From Bremia lactucae (lineage: Eukaryota; Oomycota; Peronosporomycetes; Peronosporales; Peronosporaceae), in the NCBI RefSeq assembly GCF_004359215.1, contig NW_027152062.1, forward strand, positions 1,207,870-1,271,869: a stretch of 64,000 nt of DNA, written 5' to 3'. The notes below the pieces were generated by a model. That model was not told the DNA's origin and searched no databases. It worked only from the letters and a program-made list of their open reading frames with translations. Position 1 is the stretch's first letter; the number at the start of each line of letters is the position of its first letter. A program made the position numbers and the translations under genes. This document shows, piece after piece, positions 22,531-32,252 of this stretch.

Positions 22531-22624
22531 GGAGGGAAGGGGAATCGGGTTCGCCTCTTTGACGAACCCGAATCAACATCGCGATTTGGATCACAAAGCG
22601 TTTCACTATTTTAAGGGAGGACAT

Positions 22625-22970
22625 CGATCACGAGCGATCCCGTCGCCGCGGTTTTAGCGGTCACTGTCGATAATCTTTCTCGTGACCAGTTGAGAAATTA
22701 TGCGCAAGTTGCGACTGATCAACTGGCGAACGAAAGGACACATCAGTCCCTTCAAAACGAGCTGGTGACAGCTCGTCAAAAGATCTCATCCTATGAGGAT
22801 GTAGTGGAAAGTCTGGTTCGTGAGAACCAGACTCTGCTACGAAAATATCATGCTTTAGCTCGAGACCATCAGGCTTGGCAGACGCCCTAGACCGTTCCGA
22901 TGTAGTTCGTAATCGGAAGAAGTCTCGTACTGATGGTACGGGCGGAGACGCCCAACATAAAACGTAGGAT
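22625..22970 (+). other. Antisense coiled-coil-like frame over the pol linker of Gypsy C
   Basis: The plus strand, antisense to the element, is open for about 90 codons with coiled-coil character: DQLRNYAQVATDQLANERTH, then repeated Gln/Glu/Leu up to ENQTLLRKYHALARDHQ. After one frameshift comes a basic tail RNRKKSRTDGTGGDAQHKT and a stop. Element D has the matching antisense series (YERKYHALRDELSSAH ... RPRKKPRTDGTGGADQRKT). The basic tail is exactly antisense to the conserved pol motif THPTFYVGRLRPYHQYE, and the sense strand is also open in one frame, so this may be a shadow of sense coding. Confidence 0.25.
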
Positions 22971-22974
22971 GTGT

Positions 22975-23303
22975 ATGCATCCTACGAGGCAGCTCGATCG
23001 TGTACGACTTGCCTTGGCGGTGCAATTCACGAAATGGGTCGATATACTGGGCAGTAATTTATTACTGCCCATTCGTCACTAATCCCTGTGGCCTTAAATT
23101 AGCCATTCCCATAGCATTCTGCTTGGGTGCTTACTGCTGTGAACGGAATCTTTTTCACGCATAAGGATATAATAGAATCCACGCATCAGATCCATTGACG
23201 AAAAGATAGTACTCTTTGACATACCATCAATGATTACGTCTTTTCGTGGTATCAGCGTTTGAGCCGGTACAGTTGCAGCGTTCAGTTTATTGAAAGCATG
23301 CAT
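22975..23303 (-). pseudogene. Gypsy C RT fragment joined to the pol tail
   Basis: RT: HAFNKLNAATVPAQTLIPRK, IIDGMSKSTIFSSMDLMRG and MLWEWLI (23303-23094). After WEWLI the sequence continues directly into the integrase-tail region (THPTFYVGRL, about 22990), so the RT catalytic box, RNase H and integrase core are deleted. Confidence 0.7.
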
Positions 23304-23479
23304 ATTCCGCCTTCCTCCTATTGCTTAACGCACACAGAAGTTCGGAGAGCTATGTGGGGAGGTTCACACCCTCACATGGCTCGCGTGATCTGCGTAGTAG
23401 CTAAGTCAAGCAGACTTGCGTACTTGTCACAGAAGAAAGGTATGTGGCCGATATTCGGTCGGCAAAAGTATTCCTAAGA

Positions 23480-23800
23480 ACGAACGGGTTCTTGGAGACG
23501 AAAGTGTCCTCGTGAGCAGACGCGGATGGAACGTTTTACGTCTCGATTCTGGAAGTCTTTGAAGAGAAATCTTTTACATAAGCACTTGATCGAATTTAAG
23601 GATGTATTCCCTGAATCTGTACCGTGCGAGTTGCCTAAAGATAAAGGCACTAAATCGACCTGATACCAGGTTCGAAATACTGTGTCATGTAGCAGTTGCC
23701 GTTGCCTCATAAATACGCATTAGCGATCGACAAATTATATGCCGATTACTTGGCAGCGCAAGAACTATTTCGGTTTAAGCGTTGGCAATTGAGTTATCTC
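23480..23800 (+). pseudogene. Inverted RT N-terminal segment within Gypsy C
   Basis: On the plus strand, opposite to the rest of the element, the RT start reads LIEFKDVFPESVPCELPKDK, then SKYCVM, QLPLPHK and LAIDKLYADYLAAQEL. The neighbouring piece at 23310-23480 is again minus strand (FCVR upstream of HAFNKLN). One inversion breakpoint is therefore near 23475, and the other lies between 23800 and 24030. Confidence 0.65.
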
Positions 23801-24049
23801 CAAAGCTAAAATCGGAGGCGCAATCAGATCAAGTGCATAAGCGCCTACACATGATCCATTGTTGACTAAGACATTTAATGTCATAGATTCCTCTTCGGAA
23901 CTTATTTAAAAGGTACCTAGGAACCTTTGACCACAGGTTTCTGGGGACTTATCCCAGCAGATTCTTAGGGACTTTGTTCCTCAAGTTTTATTTGGGGAGT
24001 ATCCTCCCCAACTGCTTCTAGTTGTGGTTGCGCATTCACAGTGAGATCC

Positions 24050-24732
24050 TCTACGATCGACTCTCCAGTCGATCTCGGACTTTCCTATTGCCTCCTATAG
24101 ACAGGCGTCTCACATTTTCTTCGATGTTGCTTCCAAGCAAGCACCCTTGTTTCGTACCACTCAACTTATTCGAGTGGTCGAACTTCGACGCCGCCTGTGC
24201 TTGTGCACAGCCGTCGGGATCTAACTCCACAGTGTGATGGGTTTTCACACTGAGGTCTTGTGCAGTCGGGCAAACGACCGAAACACAAGTGAGGCCATCG
24301 CACTCACTCGAAGGACATCCACACGCTTGTTAGAGCTCTAAGACGTTCATCAGATGACCCTCTGTTGAACGAGAGACATGCATCGTAACGCCTTTATGCT
24401 GCCAATTTATACATGGCTCGTACTTTCTCAGCCATGGTAATCCAAGGATACATCAAATTTGTCATCCAAATTAAGTACGATGATGATTTCATCGTACTGT
24501 TTACCCTTTAACGTGTATTGGATACCAACTACACGCTTCTTTACTGTTATAGAGAGCCTGTTGCTAGGCACACTGTCATTCTCGGTAGAGGTATATCGCG
24601 CTTAAAGATTTTGACGCCTGCGTTTTCTAGCGCTTGGCGTCGAATATAATTGTTCGACACCCCACAATCGACTAGGGACTTAAGTGACAATTTATTTGAC
24701 GCTATAATTTTGATGAGATTAACCTCATCCAT
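24050..24732 (-). pseudogene. Gypsy C aspartic protease and protease-RT linker
   Basis: Protease: VNLIKIIASNKLSLKSLVDC, then GVSNNYIRRQALE. The active-site triplet here is Asp-Cys-Gly (in place of the usual Asp-Ser/Thr-Gly), which is recurrent in related copies of this family. The linker downstream (DPDGCAQAQAASKFDHSNKL) equals the segment at 49100-49260 in element G. Broken by stops. Confidence 0.6.
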
Positions 24733-24823
24733 CAGATAGGGCAGTTACATACAAGGTTTGTGTGTGAGGAGCAACTTTCGTCAAATTGTTTTGACGTTGC
24801 TGGATTAGTAGGGCGCTTCGCAC

Positions 24824-26173
24824 CTACTGACCGTTTCTTGACGATCCGCCTCGGCGTTGCGATATTCGCAGCAGCGTCGGCTCCGCATCCTTCGCTGTTC
24901 CTAGCGAGAGGTCGATCTTTTCGCTCAGTTTTCTTGGCACTGGCCGTGGGGCACTACGCTCATACGCGTAGTTGCACGTTTTTATTACAGCGATTGCATT
25001 TTGCAAGCGTTTGTAACTCGTAGAGCTAGGTTGTTCGCTATCTATATAAGAAAAGTCCATAGGTTCTGGACCTCCGTTTTCTTGTCGTCTCGGTGGACGA
25101 TAACCACCCGAGTGAACCAAAGCTATTTTAGCTGATGTCCTCCTGTTCCGCTACAGAGATCGCTTCGTCAAGCGTTTCTTATTCGAGCCGTAACAGGTGG
25201 GTCTGCACAGGACCGTCTGCAAGACCTTAAATAAACACAGATACCTGTGTTTCTTCATCAATTAGATGACTCATGATACAACTGACCAGGTATTGTGTAT
25301 GATGACGGCCATTCTAAGTGAGAGGAAGTGGTGAGAATTTTTTAATATGTATAATCGACTAGTGCGAAGCTGGTGGCATTGTTTCACGCAAATGGCCAAG
25401 ATTATTTTAAGCTAGTGCTGACGCTCGTCTGAGGGGATGTAGCTCAAATGGTAGAGCGCTCGCTTAGCATGCGAGAGGTACAGGGATCGATACCCTGGCA
25501 TAACCGTGAAGGACGCGCTTACCCTGCTTCAAACCCAGGAGCTCGGCTCGAGCCCTAAATTTGGCACGTTTACGGCTCGAATGTTTGCCTGAGCCGGGTC
25601 TTTAAAACCTCATACGACCCAAAAATTTGTGGGTTGTGAAGCATGAGCTCTAAGCCTAAGATTTGGCACGTCCGGCTAAGATGGACATGTTTCACTTCCG
25701 TCGCACCATCACTCATACGGCGAGCTTATATGGCGTCGTCTAATTCGACGAACCATCTTAAAAGGGAGTCGCCTTCGACTGCCTTAAACTTTAAAGATTT
25801 CTATCTATAAGCTTTTGGGTCGACGTGAAGCGTCCGCCCGCTAGCAGCATGTGAATGCTGCTTTTCAATAGTTTCAAGTGTTGATCATCCTGTTCTCTCA
25901 ACACCTCCGCGTGTTGAGAGCCTTGCTGGTGAAGAAGGCTAATTTTTCCTGGGGTCCGTCGAGTTCTTGTTGCACGAACTCGACTATGGCCGCATGTTGT
26001 TCATTTACGTTCATAGTGAGCAGCATGGCGCTAACGGTTGGCCCGCCTACGGCCAAACTTATCCGTTCGATCGCTCTCCATTCAAGGTCACTAATAAGTA
26101 AACAATCCACGCGTTGCGGGATAGCCTTCTTTAGGGGCTTGAAAGCTCCCTCCTTCATCATCCATTTTTCCAT
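24824..26173 (-). pseudogene. Gypsy C gag
   Basis: The N-terminal part opens at 26173 (MEKWMMKEGAFKPLKKAIPQ; EFVQQELDGPQEKLAFF). The central capsid portion at 25870-25500 contains the DGTKVKF-like and LGSSRAPGFE-equivalent blocks shared with D and G. The C-terminal part (25120-24824) has SGGYRPPRRQENGGPEPMDF and a decayed zinc-knuckle area with few Cys. A 185-bp insertion carrying a tRNA-Ala sequence interrupts it at about 25310-25496. Confidence 0.65.
25433..25497 (+). tRNA. tRNA-Ala (anticodon AGC), lacking the 3' acceptor strand, inserted in gag
   Basis: GGGGATG acceptor 5' strand, D arm GCTC-AAATGGTA-GAGC, anticodon arm CTCGC-TTAGCAT-GCGAG with AGC, and T arm CAGGG-ATCGATA-CCCTG are all intact and well paired. 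After CCCTG the sequence is GCATAACC instead of the CATCCCC needed to close the acceptor stem, because the host gag sequence (GGCATAACC) resumes here. The internal A and B boxes look intact, so transcription by Pol III is conceivable, but a mature tRNA is not. The upstream 120 bp of the insertion (about 25310-25432) is probably 5' flank of the source tRNA gene. Confidence 0.75.
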
Positions 26174-26199
26174 GTTGGATGGAACGTGCGTGTGCCGTT

Positions 26200-26225
26200 G
26201 AACGTACTACGAAGTGCTACCACCA
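26200..26225 (-). other. Candidate primer-binding site of Gypsy C
   Basis: The minus strand reads TGGTGGTAGCACTTCG. Element D has CCTGGTAGCACTTCC directly after its 5' LTR (36289-36275), at the expected distance of a primer-binding site. In C about 115 bp separate this motif from the LTR end at 26340, suggesting an insertion between LTR and primer site. The tRNA primer cannot be named with certainty. Confidence 0.4.
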
Positions 26226-26339
26226 TGCAATTTTGTGCCTTGTATATACCTAAAGACTCTCTTGGATATTACCAGTGTGTCGGACATGGTCTGAGCTAAA
26301 ATGGCTGAGCACCCGTACTACCGCAGCGAGGTCGGGAGG

Positions 26340-26770
26340 TGTAACGAGGCATCCTTTGATAGACTGCCAACACTGATTACAGTGGAGGTGGGGTGGCTCG
26401 GTTACGACGTGCAGAAGAAGATTACAGGTAGCTAAGTAGACTTAGTTACCAAAGGTCAGTTCGAAGGCTTTCGAACAGAGAAAAAGATAATTGTACTAAA
26501 CTAATGTCTAAGATTACAGGTAGCTTAGTAGTCTTAGTTACCATAGGTCAGTTCTAAGGCTTTAGAATAGAGAAAAAGTAAAATTAATGTCTTTGCGTCA
26601 ATATTACCAAATTTGGAAACATTGGAATTATTAAGTCAAAAGTAATATAGATAATAATTTGTTCTTTTTTATTTTTTTCCTCTCATAGGAAATGATATTT
26701 ATTATTCCTCTTATAGGATATGAAATTAATTATTTCTCTTATAGGAAATAATATTAATGAACGGAACAGA
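26340..26770 (-). repeat. Diverged 5' LTR of Gypsy C with internal duplications
   Basis: Begins TGTAACGAGGCATCC. A 68-bp block (AAGATTACAGGTAGCT...GAGAAAAAG) occurs twice, at about 26413-26480 and 26510-26577. The CTCTTATAGGA-type block occurs three times between 26690 and 26750. The terminus near 26770 is eroded (AACGGAACAGATGCG for AACGGGACACCCCG). Confidence 0.7.
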
Positions 26771-28098
26771 TGCGAGGTCGGTACGTGGCTCCGACTCTGA
26801 AGAACAATAGCAAAAAGCGTCCGGTACATGGAGATCGGACGTTCCCACCCACCAACGACGCCTCTTGAGTCACCAGACCACCGAAGAGGAGATCCAAAAG
26901 GCCCAGCAGCCAGACCTGTGGTCATGTCATTTCGCGTATCGCGCATTTTGAATGAAGATATCTGGTTGGCCAAAGATGCCTTCGTAATGATCCCGAAGCA
27001 AATCCATGATTTCAAACGTCTCAATAACACGATCAGGTTTCACGGATATCTTGGCAAATTTTTGAGCGGATTCAAGTTCAAAGCCGCGTTTTGACGAGCG
27101 CAATTAATGCTGTTAGGTTGCCATGCGTCCCTGCGTATATGTCGACAGATGATCTATCCTATATGATGGCAGTAAAGCGGCTATTTGTGCTTTGGATTTC
27201 TCCGCAGCAATTCTAATGATGCTCTCAAGACCTGGGGCTCCTATCTCTCAAACAAGTTTTTGGACAAGCAGGAAAAAGACAAGCGTGAAGTTAACAAGCA
27301 AGCTTAATCTGAAAACTGATAAGAAAAGAACTGAATAGCCCGAGTAACAACTGATTATATATGTCCTAATAATGTTTTCGCGCCGGCACTGACAGATCAT
27401 CCTCTCGCTCTTTCGCTCGGTTGATAATTTTACTTCGAAAAATTCCGTTTCATCGCTCTGCAGATTGCATTGTTGCCCCTATGCGTTCGCAAACGCTATT
27501 AATATATCTTGTCGAACTTGAAAGGCGTTCTGCAATTCCTCGGTTTTCCCGTCAGACAAGCTCCTGGCAAATATATATATCTAGCTTTCTGAGCACCAAA
27601 ACGCACCTGCTGCAGCAGAAAGTACAAGCACTTGCAAAACGAATACTTCTCTCCAATCTACCAAAGCGATCGTCACGCTCATCTAATCATCAGAATTGCT
27701 ATCTTGCAAGGGGTAGCAACGAACAAGCTATTTACTTGCCCCTCAACACATTTTTAAGGCTAAGCTTTATCACATATCAGCTTGCAATCTCATTTGCCCA
27801 TTGCTCTGCTGCACAGCTGATCGTTGCCTTAGTCTGGTTGCCTTTGTGCTGCTTTGCCTGCATCTTCCCTCGTCACTGACCATTTTCCTTCGAAATGCTT
27901 TCGAGTGCTGCGTTGATACAGCATCATGTAATCGCTTCAGCATCACGGCGGCTTGCATCAGTGACTCGCACTTCATTCTGTTCATCACTGCAGTGTTCCT
28001 AAACAATTTCTTACATTTATAATTCAACGTCAGGGACAAGGCTGTTTACAACTTAAATTAAAAAATGTAAAGCCTGTTTCGATAAAACTTTGCATCAT
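26771..28098. other. Gene-poor interval before JMJD4, possible gene tails only
   Basis: Plus-strand frames at 26828-27094 (ILNEDIWLAKDAFVMIPKQI) and around 27200-27306 (DALKTWGSYLSNKFLDKQEK, then a stop) have protein-like composition and could be the decayed end of a gene truncated by element C. The 152-codon frame at 27421-27879 (plus) and the 89-codon frame at 27770-28039 (minus) show no recognised domain. No confident gene. Confidence 0.3.
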
Positions 28099-29733
28099 CT
28101 AACGGCTTGGCGCACAGCCGTCAGTCAACCAGGATTTTAAACGCAATTCATTATCGAACCACGATTCTTCTACTTCCTCACTCTCATCCAACACTCTTAG
28201 GGCTGCGTTCAACTCTTGAAGAATACATTGTACCTGCATCCCAAATATTATGAGAAAATATGCATACACTAAACTCAGCGCCGTAAACTTACATACTTTA
28301 AGTGACGAAGCTGATCGTTTCCCATAGGTAGAAGACTGTTGCTTTCGACGAAAAAAAATTCTTTAAGAAGTTTGCCTGCTTTGGCGTATAAGAGCTCGCG
28401 AAATTCTAAGTAATTGATGCCAGTGTTGGCAAGCATAACCTCTTGGCATTTGGCATCAAACGCATACCCTACAAGGCCGATCTCTTTCAGATCTTCCAGC
28501 TCTTGGTTGACAGCAGCTAACTCAGCCTTAAAGAATCGCCATAGCTCACGGACATTGTACCCGTTGAACCAATTGTGGTTGATCGAGATCGTATCATCAA
28601 GATTTTGGACTTGGTGGTACCATCCGCTGGGAACGAATACAGCCTCGCCCATCTCTTGGATCACGTGCATTGGCGTTGTTTCATCAAGCTGAGGATACTT
28701 TTTTCTGTCTACGTCATCTGCCGTAATGTCGGGAATAACTGAGCCAAACCGATCTTTTAATTTAGATTCCTGCACCGCAATGACGTATATAATATTGCCA
28801 AACTATAATCAGATGCAGAAAAAAGGTGCTAAACGTGACACCTACATCATTTGGGTGGAAGAAAATCCACTTTTTGCGACCGCAAACGTTGACTGACCAG
28901 CTAAGCGTATGCGATTAACATGCGAAAGTCGAGACCTAATACACAAACCTGTAAGAGCGGAATACATCTTGATGAAGCGGTGTCCAGCTTCCAGCGGGGC
29001 CTACTAGTAAAATATTGTAAGTTATGTGATTTACAGTCAGCGCAATCGTGTACGCACCCAAATACACAAATCGATAATCGCTTCCACCATTCTCCTTGTG
29101 GTCCCACCACCTACGAAATGTTAGTTTAGCGGACTGGATAGATTCTTAAGTCTAGCGAGCCTACCAATTGAGCCAGTCGTCCTTAAAAAAAGGAGGCGTT
29201 CTTAAAGGATTCATGTGCATACATACAATGGCAGTTTACTGACACCAAACCTATCCCACAAGGGCTCTTCATCCCAACGTACTCGTAGGTATCGTGGCCA
29301 AAACTATGTACGAAATGCCAGTCTTTTAAATACCTCTTTCCTACCGTCCCGCTTTCCATCATATCCAGATAATCAGCTGCATCGCTCAATTTGCCATTGT
29401 CACACTTTACAATCGATGATGTCAGCTACTTACCAAATTTCATGGTCGATCGATTCTCGAGATCTGCTTCATTACCGCTCGTCACCTTGTAGCATCAGAT
29501 ATTTAATTTCTAATAGAATTGTCAACGCATTGCTTGTAAATCCTTACCGGCACCTGTGCAGAGCCGTAATACTCTCTCAAATACTTAAAATTGATTTTAT
29601 GCCCGTCGTGCCACTTTCTCGTATTAGGAAACCATAAGTTTGTGACATTACGCAGCAGTAATGGGCGATTGCATTCCATGTAGCGAGAGCAGAATTCTTC
29701 GTAGCTCAAAGAAGTCGAATCGACCACGTCCAT
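28099..29733 (-). CDS. JMJD4: JmjC-domain 2-oxoglutarate oxygenase, JMJD4 type
   Basis: JMJD4 is a JmjC lysyl hydroxylase; the animal enzyme hydroxylates translation termination factor eRF1. On the minus strand the ATG at 29733 begins MDVVDSTSLSYEEF with the family feature NRPLLLRNV. A middle exon has LKDWHFVHSF. Short exons around 29090-28860 give GGSDYRFVYL, GPAGSWTPLHQDVFRSY with the Fe-binding His and Asp, and WSVNVCGRKKWIFFHPND. The exon at 28775-28300 has VFVPSGWYHQVQNLDDTISI-NHNW with the distal His. The last exon (after the intron at about 28234-28297) ends at 28099 after DGCAPSR. The introns are GT-AG. Precise joins near 29560-29410 and 29270-29110 are not resolved, so a defect there cannot be excluded. 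The right side of the gene lies near Gypsy D's outer LTR (29982). Confidence 0.8.
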
Positions 29734-29981
29734 ACTACCGTTCCAGAAATTAATTATTTAATAATTTGAGAATTTATAGTACCAATTCAAAATGCCTATA
29801 ATAGGAGGATTTTTCTTATTTTGGCACAGAACAGTTCAAGCTTAAAATTTCTTGTGCAATTATTTTGCTACATCCATTGAATTAGTTATGCTATCATGTT
29901 CAAGTGAGATTGAATTATTTTCTACTCTTCGAACCTACTTAGATCTTCTGCACACGGCAAAAGCTCTCGTCGTAATGGAAT
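29734..29981. other. Short AT-rich spacer upstream of JMJD4
   Basis: Contains the presumed JMJD4 promoter. No gene or repeat recognised. Gypsy D's LTR begins at 29982, about 250 bp from the start codon. Confidence 0.5.
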
Positions 29982-30148
29982 TGTAACGGGGCACTGCCGA
30001 CTTGTACTTCTTCAGTACAAGTCCACTTCGCACTGCTTCAGTGCGAGTGGTGCCTCACGTCACTTCACGTACATTTGTACGTGCAGAGGAAGACTATCTT
30101 TAAAACACTTGCTTTTAAGAGTGTTAAAGGTAAACTGTATTTAATATG

Positions 30149-31122
30149 AGGGAAAAGTACCAAAATACCCCTGTACTTTTATAAATGACCAAAATGCCCC
30201 TGGCTGTAGCCTATATATATACACACGGAAAAACCGTTGCGCACAGCATAATCACATCACTTTAACGAGTCTTTCTCGTTCGAAAAAAGGACAATTATTC
30301 AGTCTCCCGCTGTGTTTTTTTGAAGCACAACGTCATACTGGCCTGCGAGCCGGAACGCGGCTACTACGCTCGCTGTAAAGACCGCCAAGGCAACTGGAAG
30401 ACCATCCTTTCTGCTTCTACAACCCACGAGCTTATCAACGGTCTTCTTCTGAGGCAACTGGAACCCCTTTTGGAACTAGACGGAATGCCAAACTACTCTT
30501 TCCAGATGCCTTTCCGGGTGTTGTCACGCAACCGGGCCTCGACTTCGATCGCAACCCAAGAATTTGATGCCTGTTGGTGGCCAAGGTGTGACTCACCTTG
30601 GCCACCAACTCGCCTCGAAGAGATACTTCGAGATTACGTCCAATCGTATCCGAATTGGAGCGATTTTTTACCAATGGTCGAATTCTCCATCAATAATTCG
30701 GTGTATGCGTCGTTGACGCTTGCACCACAAGAGTGTTCGTCTCGCAGAGTCCTGATAGTGAACGCTGGTGCTTCGGCAAGTTTTGCAGCGTGCAGCCTCT
30801 AGGAGCAGCCTTCTTGCACGCAAGCCACTGTGAAGCGTCGTTTATCACTTTTGATTACCGCGAGCTCGAACCGTTCAGCGATGGCAGTCGCTTTGACTGC
30901 TTCGCGGCAGCTTTTGCCATTTGCAAACTCCGTTCCAACGGTAAGCTGATGTTCCGCCATCATTGGCGCGGAAAAGAAGTGAGGTAGGAACGCGGCGTTG
31001 AGGTAAAGTGATGTGATTATGCTGTGCGCAACGGTTTTCCGTGTATATATATATAGGCTATAGCCAGGGGCATTTTGGTCGTCTTTTCTGTATTTGTCAG
31101 GGGTATTTTGGTACTTTTCCCT
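30149..31122. mobile_element. 974-bp nonautonomous transposon with about 119-bp terminal inverted repeats, in an LTR
   Basis: Left end 30149-30267 starts AGGGAAAAGTACCAAAATAC and the right end (31122 leftwards) reads the same on the other strand. Inside both repeats are ACGGAAAAACCGTTGCGCAC-like and CATAATCACATCACTTTA blocks. The interior has a 160-codon plus-strand frame (30320-30802) that includes a Gypsy integrase piece (LEEILRDYVQSYPNWSDFL, MVEFSINNSVYASLT) and other unrecognised parts. No transposase is visible. It splits the 3' LTR of Gypsy D. The target duplication is unclear (TAATAT on the left, TATATAA on the right). Confidence 0.8.
30320..30802 (+). pseudogene. Chimeric reading frame inside the TIR element, containing a Gypsy integrase fragment
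   Basis: The first part (HNVILACEPERGYYARCKDR) is not recognised. The middle and end (EEILRDYVQSYPNWSDFLPM) equal the integrase of element D at 32850-32760 (minus). A direct inverted pair GGTGGCCAAGGTG-TGACT-CACCTTGGCCACC marks about 30577-30607, at the start of the integrase-derived part. The frame lacks integrase catalytic residues and is unlikely to act as an integrase. Confidence 0.5.
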
Positions 31123-31518
31123 CTATATAATTAAGTTCTTCTCTGTCTATCTATTCAATACTAACTTAATGATACACTAATACGAAACATGTAATAAAGT
31201 CTTATCTGTCTCTCTCTTTGCGCGCGTCCAGTGCTGACTGGACCGCGGAGAAAGTAGATATAATGGCGCATATTTACTAATGGATAAGCTTTCCGAATGT
31301 TACTATATAAAATAATATTCTCCAAATATTCTCTAATTTTTAGACAATATATTAATTATCAACCTTTAAGTGTCAATTTCATGTAACGATGCACCCCGTT
31401 ACATCACCCCTCCTTTAAACGACAATTACTTTGAATGTCATTGAATAGAGTGGTCACTATAAACCACTTACTTCAAAACGATGTTGCTTGGTCAGAGCCA
31501 TCATTTTCAATTCTCGCA

Positions 31519-31827
31519 TCAGTTAGCGAATAGGGCGGAACCTTCGGCTGCGGTACATGCAGCCGCGGGCGACGCATTATTGTCCAATTTACAAGCGCCA
31601 GGGGCGCGTGTTTTCCGATGGACCTTCTGATTCATCGGATGGGTCTCGTCAAACTGACGAACGAGGCCCTCAACGTCGATAACCAGCTGGGAACGAGGCT
31701 CCCAGCTGTCATGTGAAGGTGAAAAATCGCGCCAGCGAACACGATAACTCGCTCGCTGCCCCTTCACATTACAATGGTTTCGAATACGTTCCACAAGAAA
31801 AGGTTTACCATCGTGGGAGTCCACCAA
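31519..31827 (-). CDS. Gypsy D chromodomain
   Basis: Chromatin-binding module at the end of pol. DSHDGKPFLVERIRNHCNV, then SYRVRWRDFSPSHDSWEP, then QLVIDVEGLVRQFDETHPM. The aromatic cage positions typical of chromodomains are partly present (the Trp of RVRW and of DSWEP). The frame ends about 105 bp before the 3' LTR. It is separated from the pol tail by a stop at 32073, so it is the distal part of a broken pol and not an independent gene. Confidence 0.7.
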   Translation of the reverse strand: MVDSHDGKPFLVERIRNHCNVKGQRASYRVRWRDFSPSHDSWEPRSQLVIDVEGLVRQFDETHPMNQKVHRKTRAPGACKLDNNASPAAACTAAEGSALFAN

Positions 31828-32015
31828 TGGTTGTGGCGGAGGAGATGAAATTAGATCCGACCTGTGTGTCGGATTAAGAGTCGAAGATCGACAAACTCGA
31901 CCACTACCTTTATGTATTGGAGGTGGGTCTTGATCACAAGCGCAATTAGCGTCACTCGTTGGAGCGGACGGTGCAGGCTCACTATATCAAACGGTTGTAA
32001 GGTCGTTCGAATAGT

Positions 32016-32252
32016 GTGTACTCAATGTTGGAGTACGAACGGAAGTATCACGCTCTTCGTGATGAGCTGTCGTCAGCTCATCGCAGTTTCGAGGATCTTC
32101 GGACCGGCATGAGAATCTCCAGATTCAGCAGGAGAATCTGGTTCGTGACCACAAGAATCTTTTGGGGATTCTTGAAAACGGTGGTCAGATCCGTCCTCGG
32201 AAGAAACCGCGTACTGATGGCACGGGTGGAGCCGACCAACGTAAAACGTAGG
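32016..32252 (+). other. Antisense coiled-coil-like frame over the pol linker of Gypsy D
   Basis: Counterpart of the frame at 22625-22970. The plus strand reads MLEYERKYHALRDELSSAHR, then (shifted one base) ENLQIQQENLVRDHKNLLGI and a basic tail RPRKKPRTDGTGGADQRKT with a stop at about 32252. The sense strand (32073-32330, minus) is also open and encodes the pol linker, so the antisense frame may be a by-product. Confidence 0.25.

Larger units (their letters stand above)
19684..26770 (-). mobile_element. Ty3/Gypsy element C, minus strand, rearranged
   Basis: Bounded by an LTR at 19684-20194 (3' LTR on the minus strand) and a diverged LTR at 26340-26770. The reverse of 20195-20210 is a G-rich polypurine tract ending GGTGA directly before the 3' LTR. 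Minus-strand order is gag (26173-24824), protease (24732), a linker, an inverted RT start, RT, pol tail, chromodomain, an extra 3' frame and about 1.8 kb of unclear sequence. RNase H and most of integrase are missing. Flanking 5-bp duplications were not found. Confidence 0.8.

Noticed and set aside
26683..27094. Overlapping frames on both strands next to the LTR (115 and 88 codons)
   Set aside because: They overlap the LTR end on one strand, have no domain features and mirror each other; at most a gene tail is possible, so no CDS was called.
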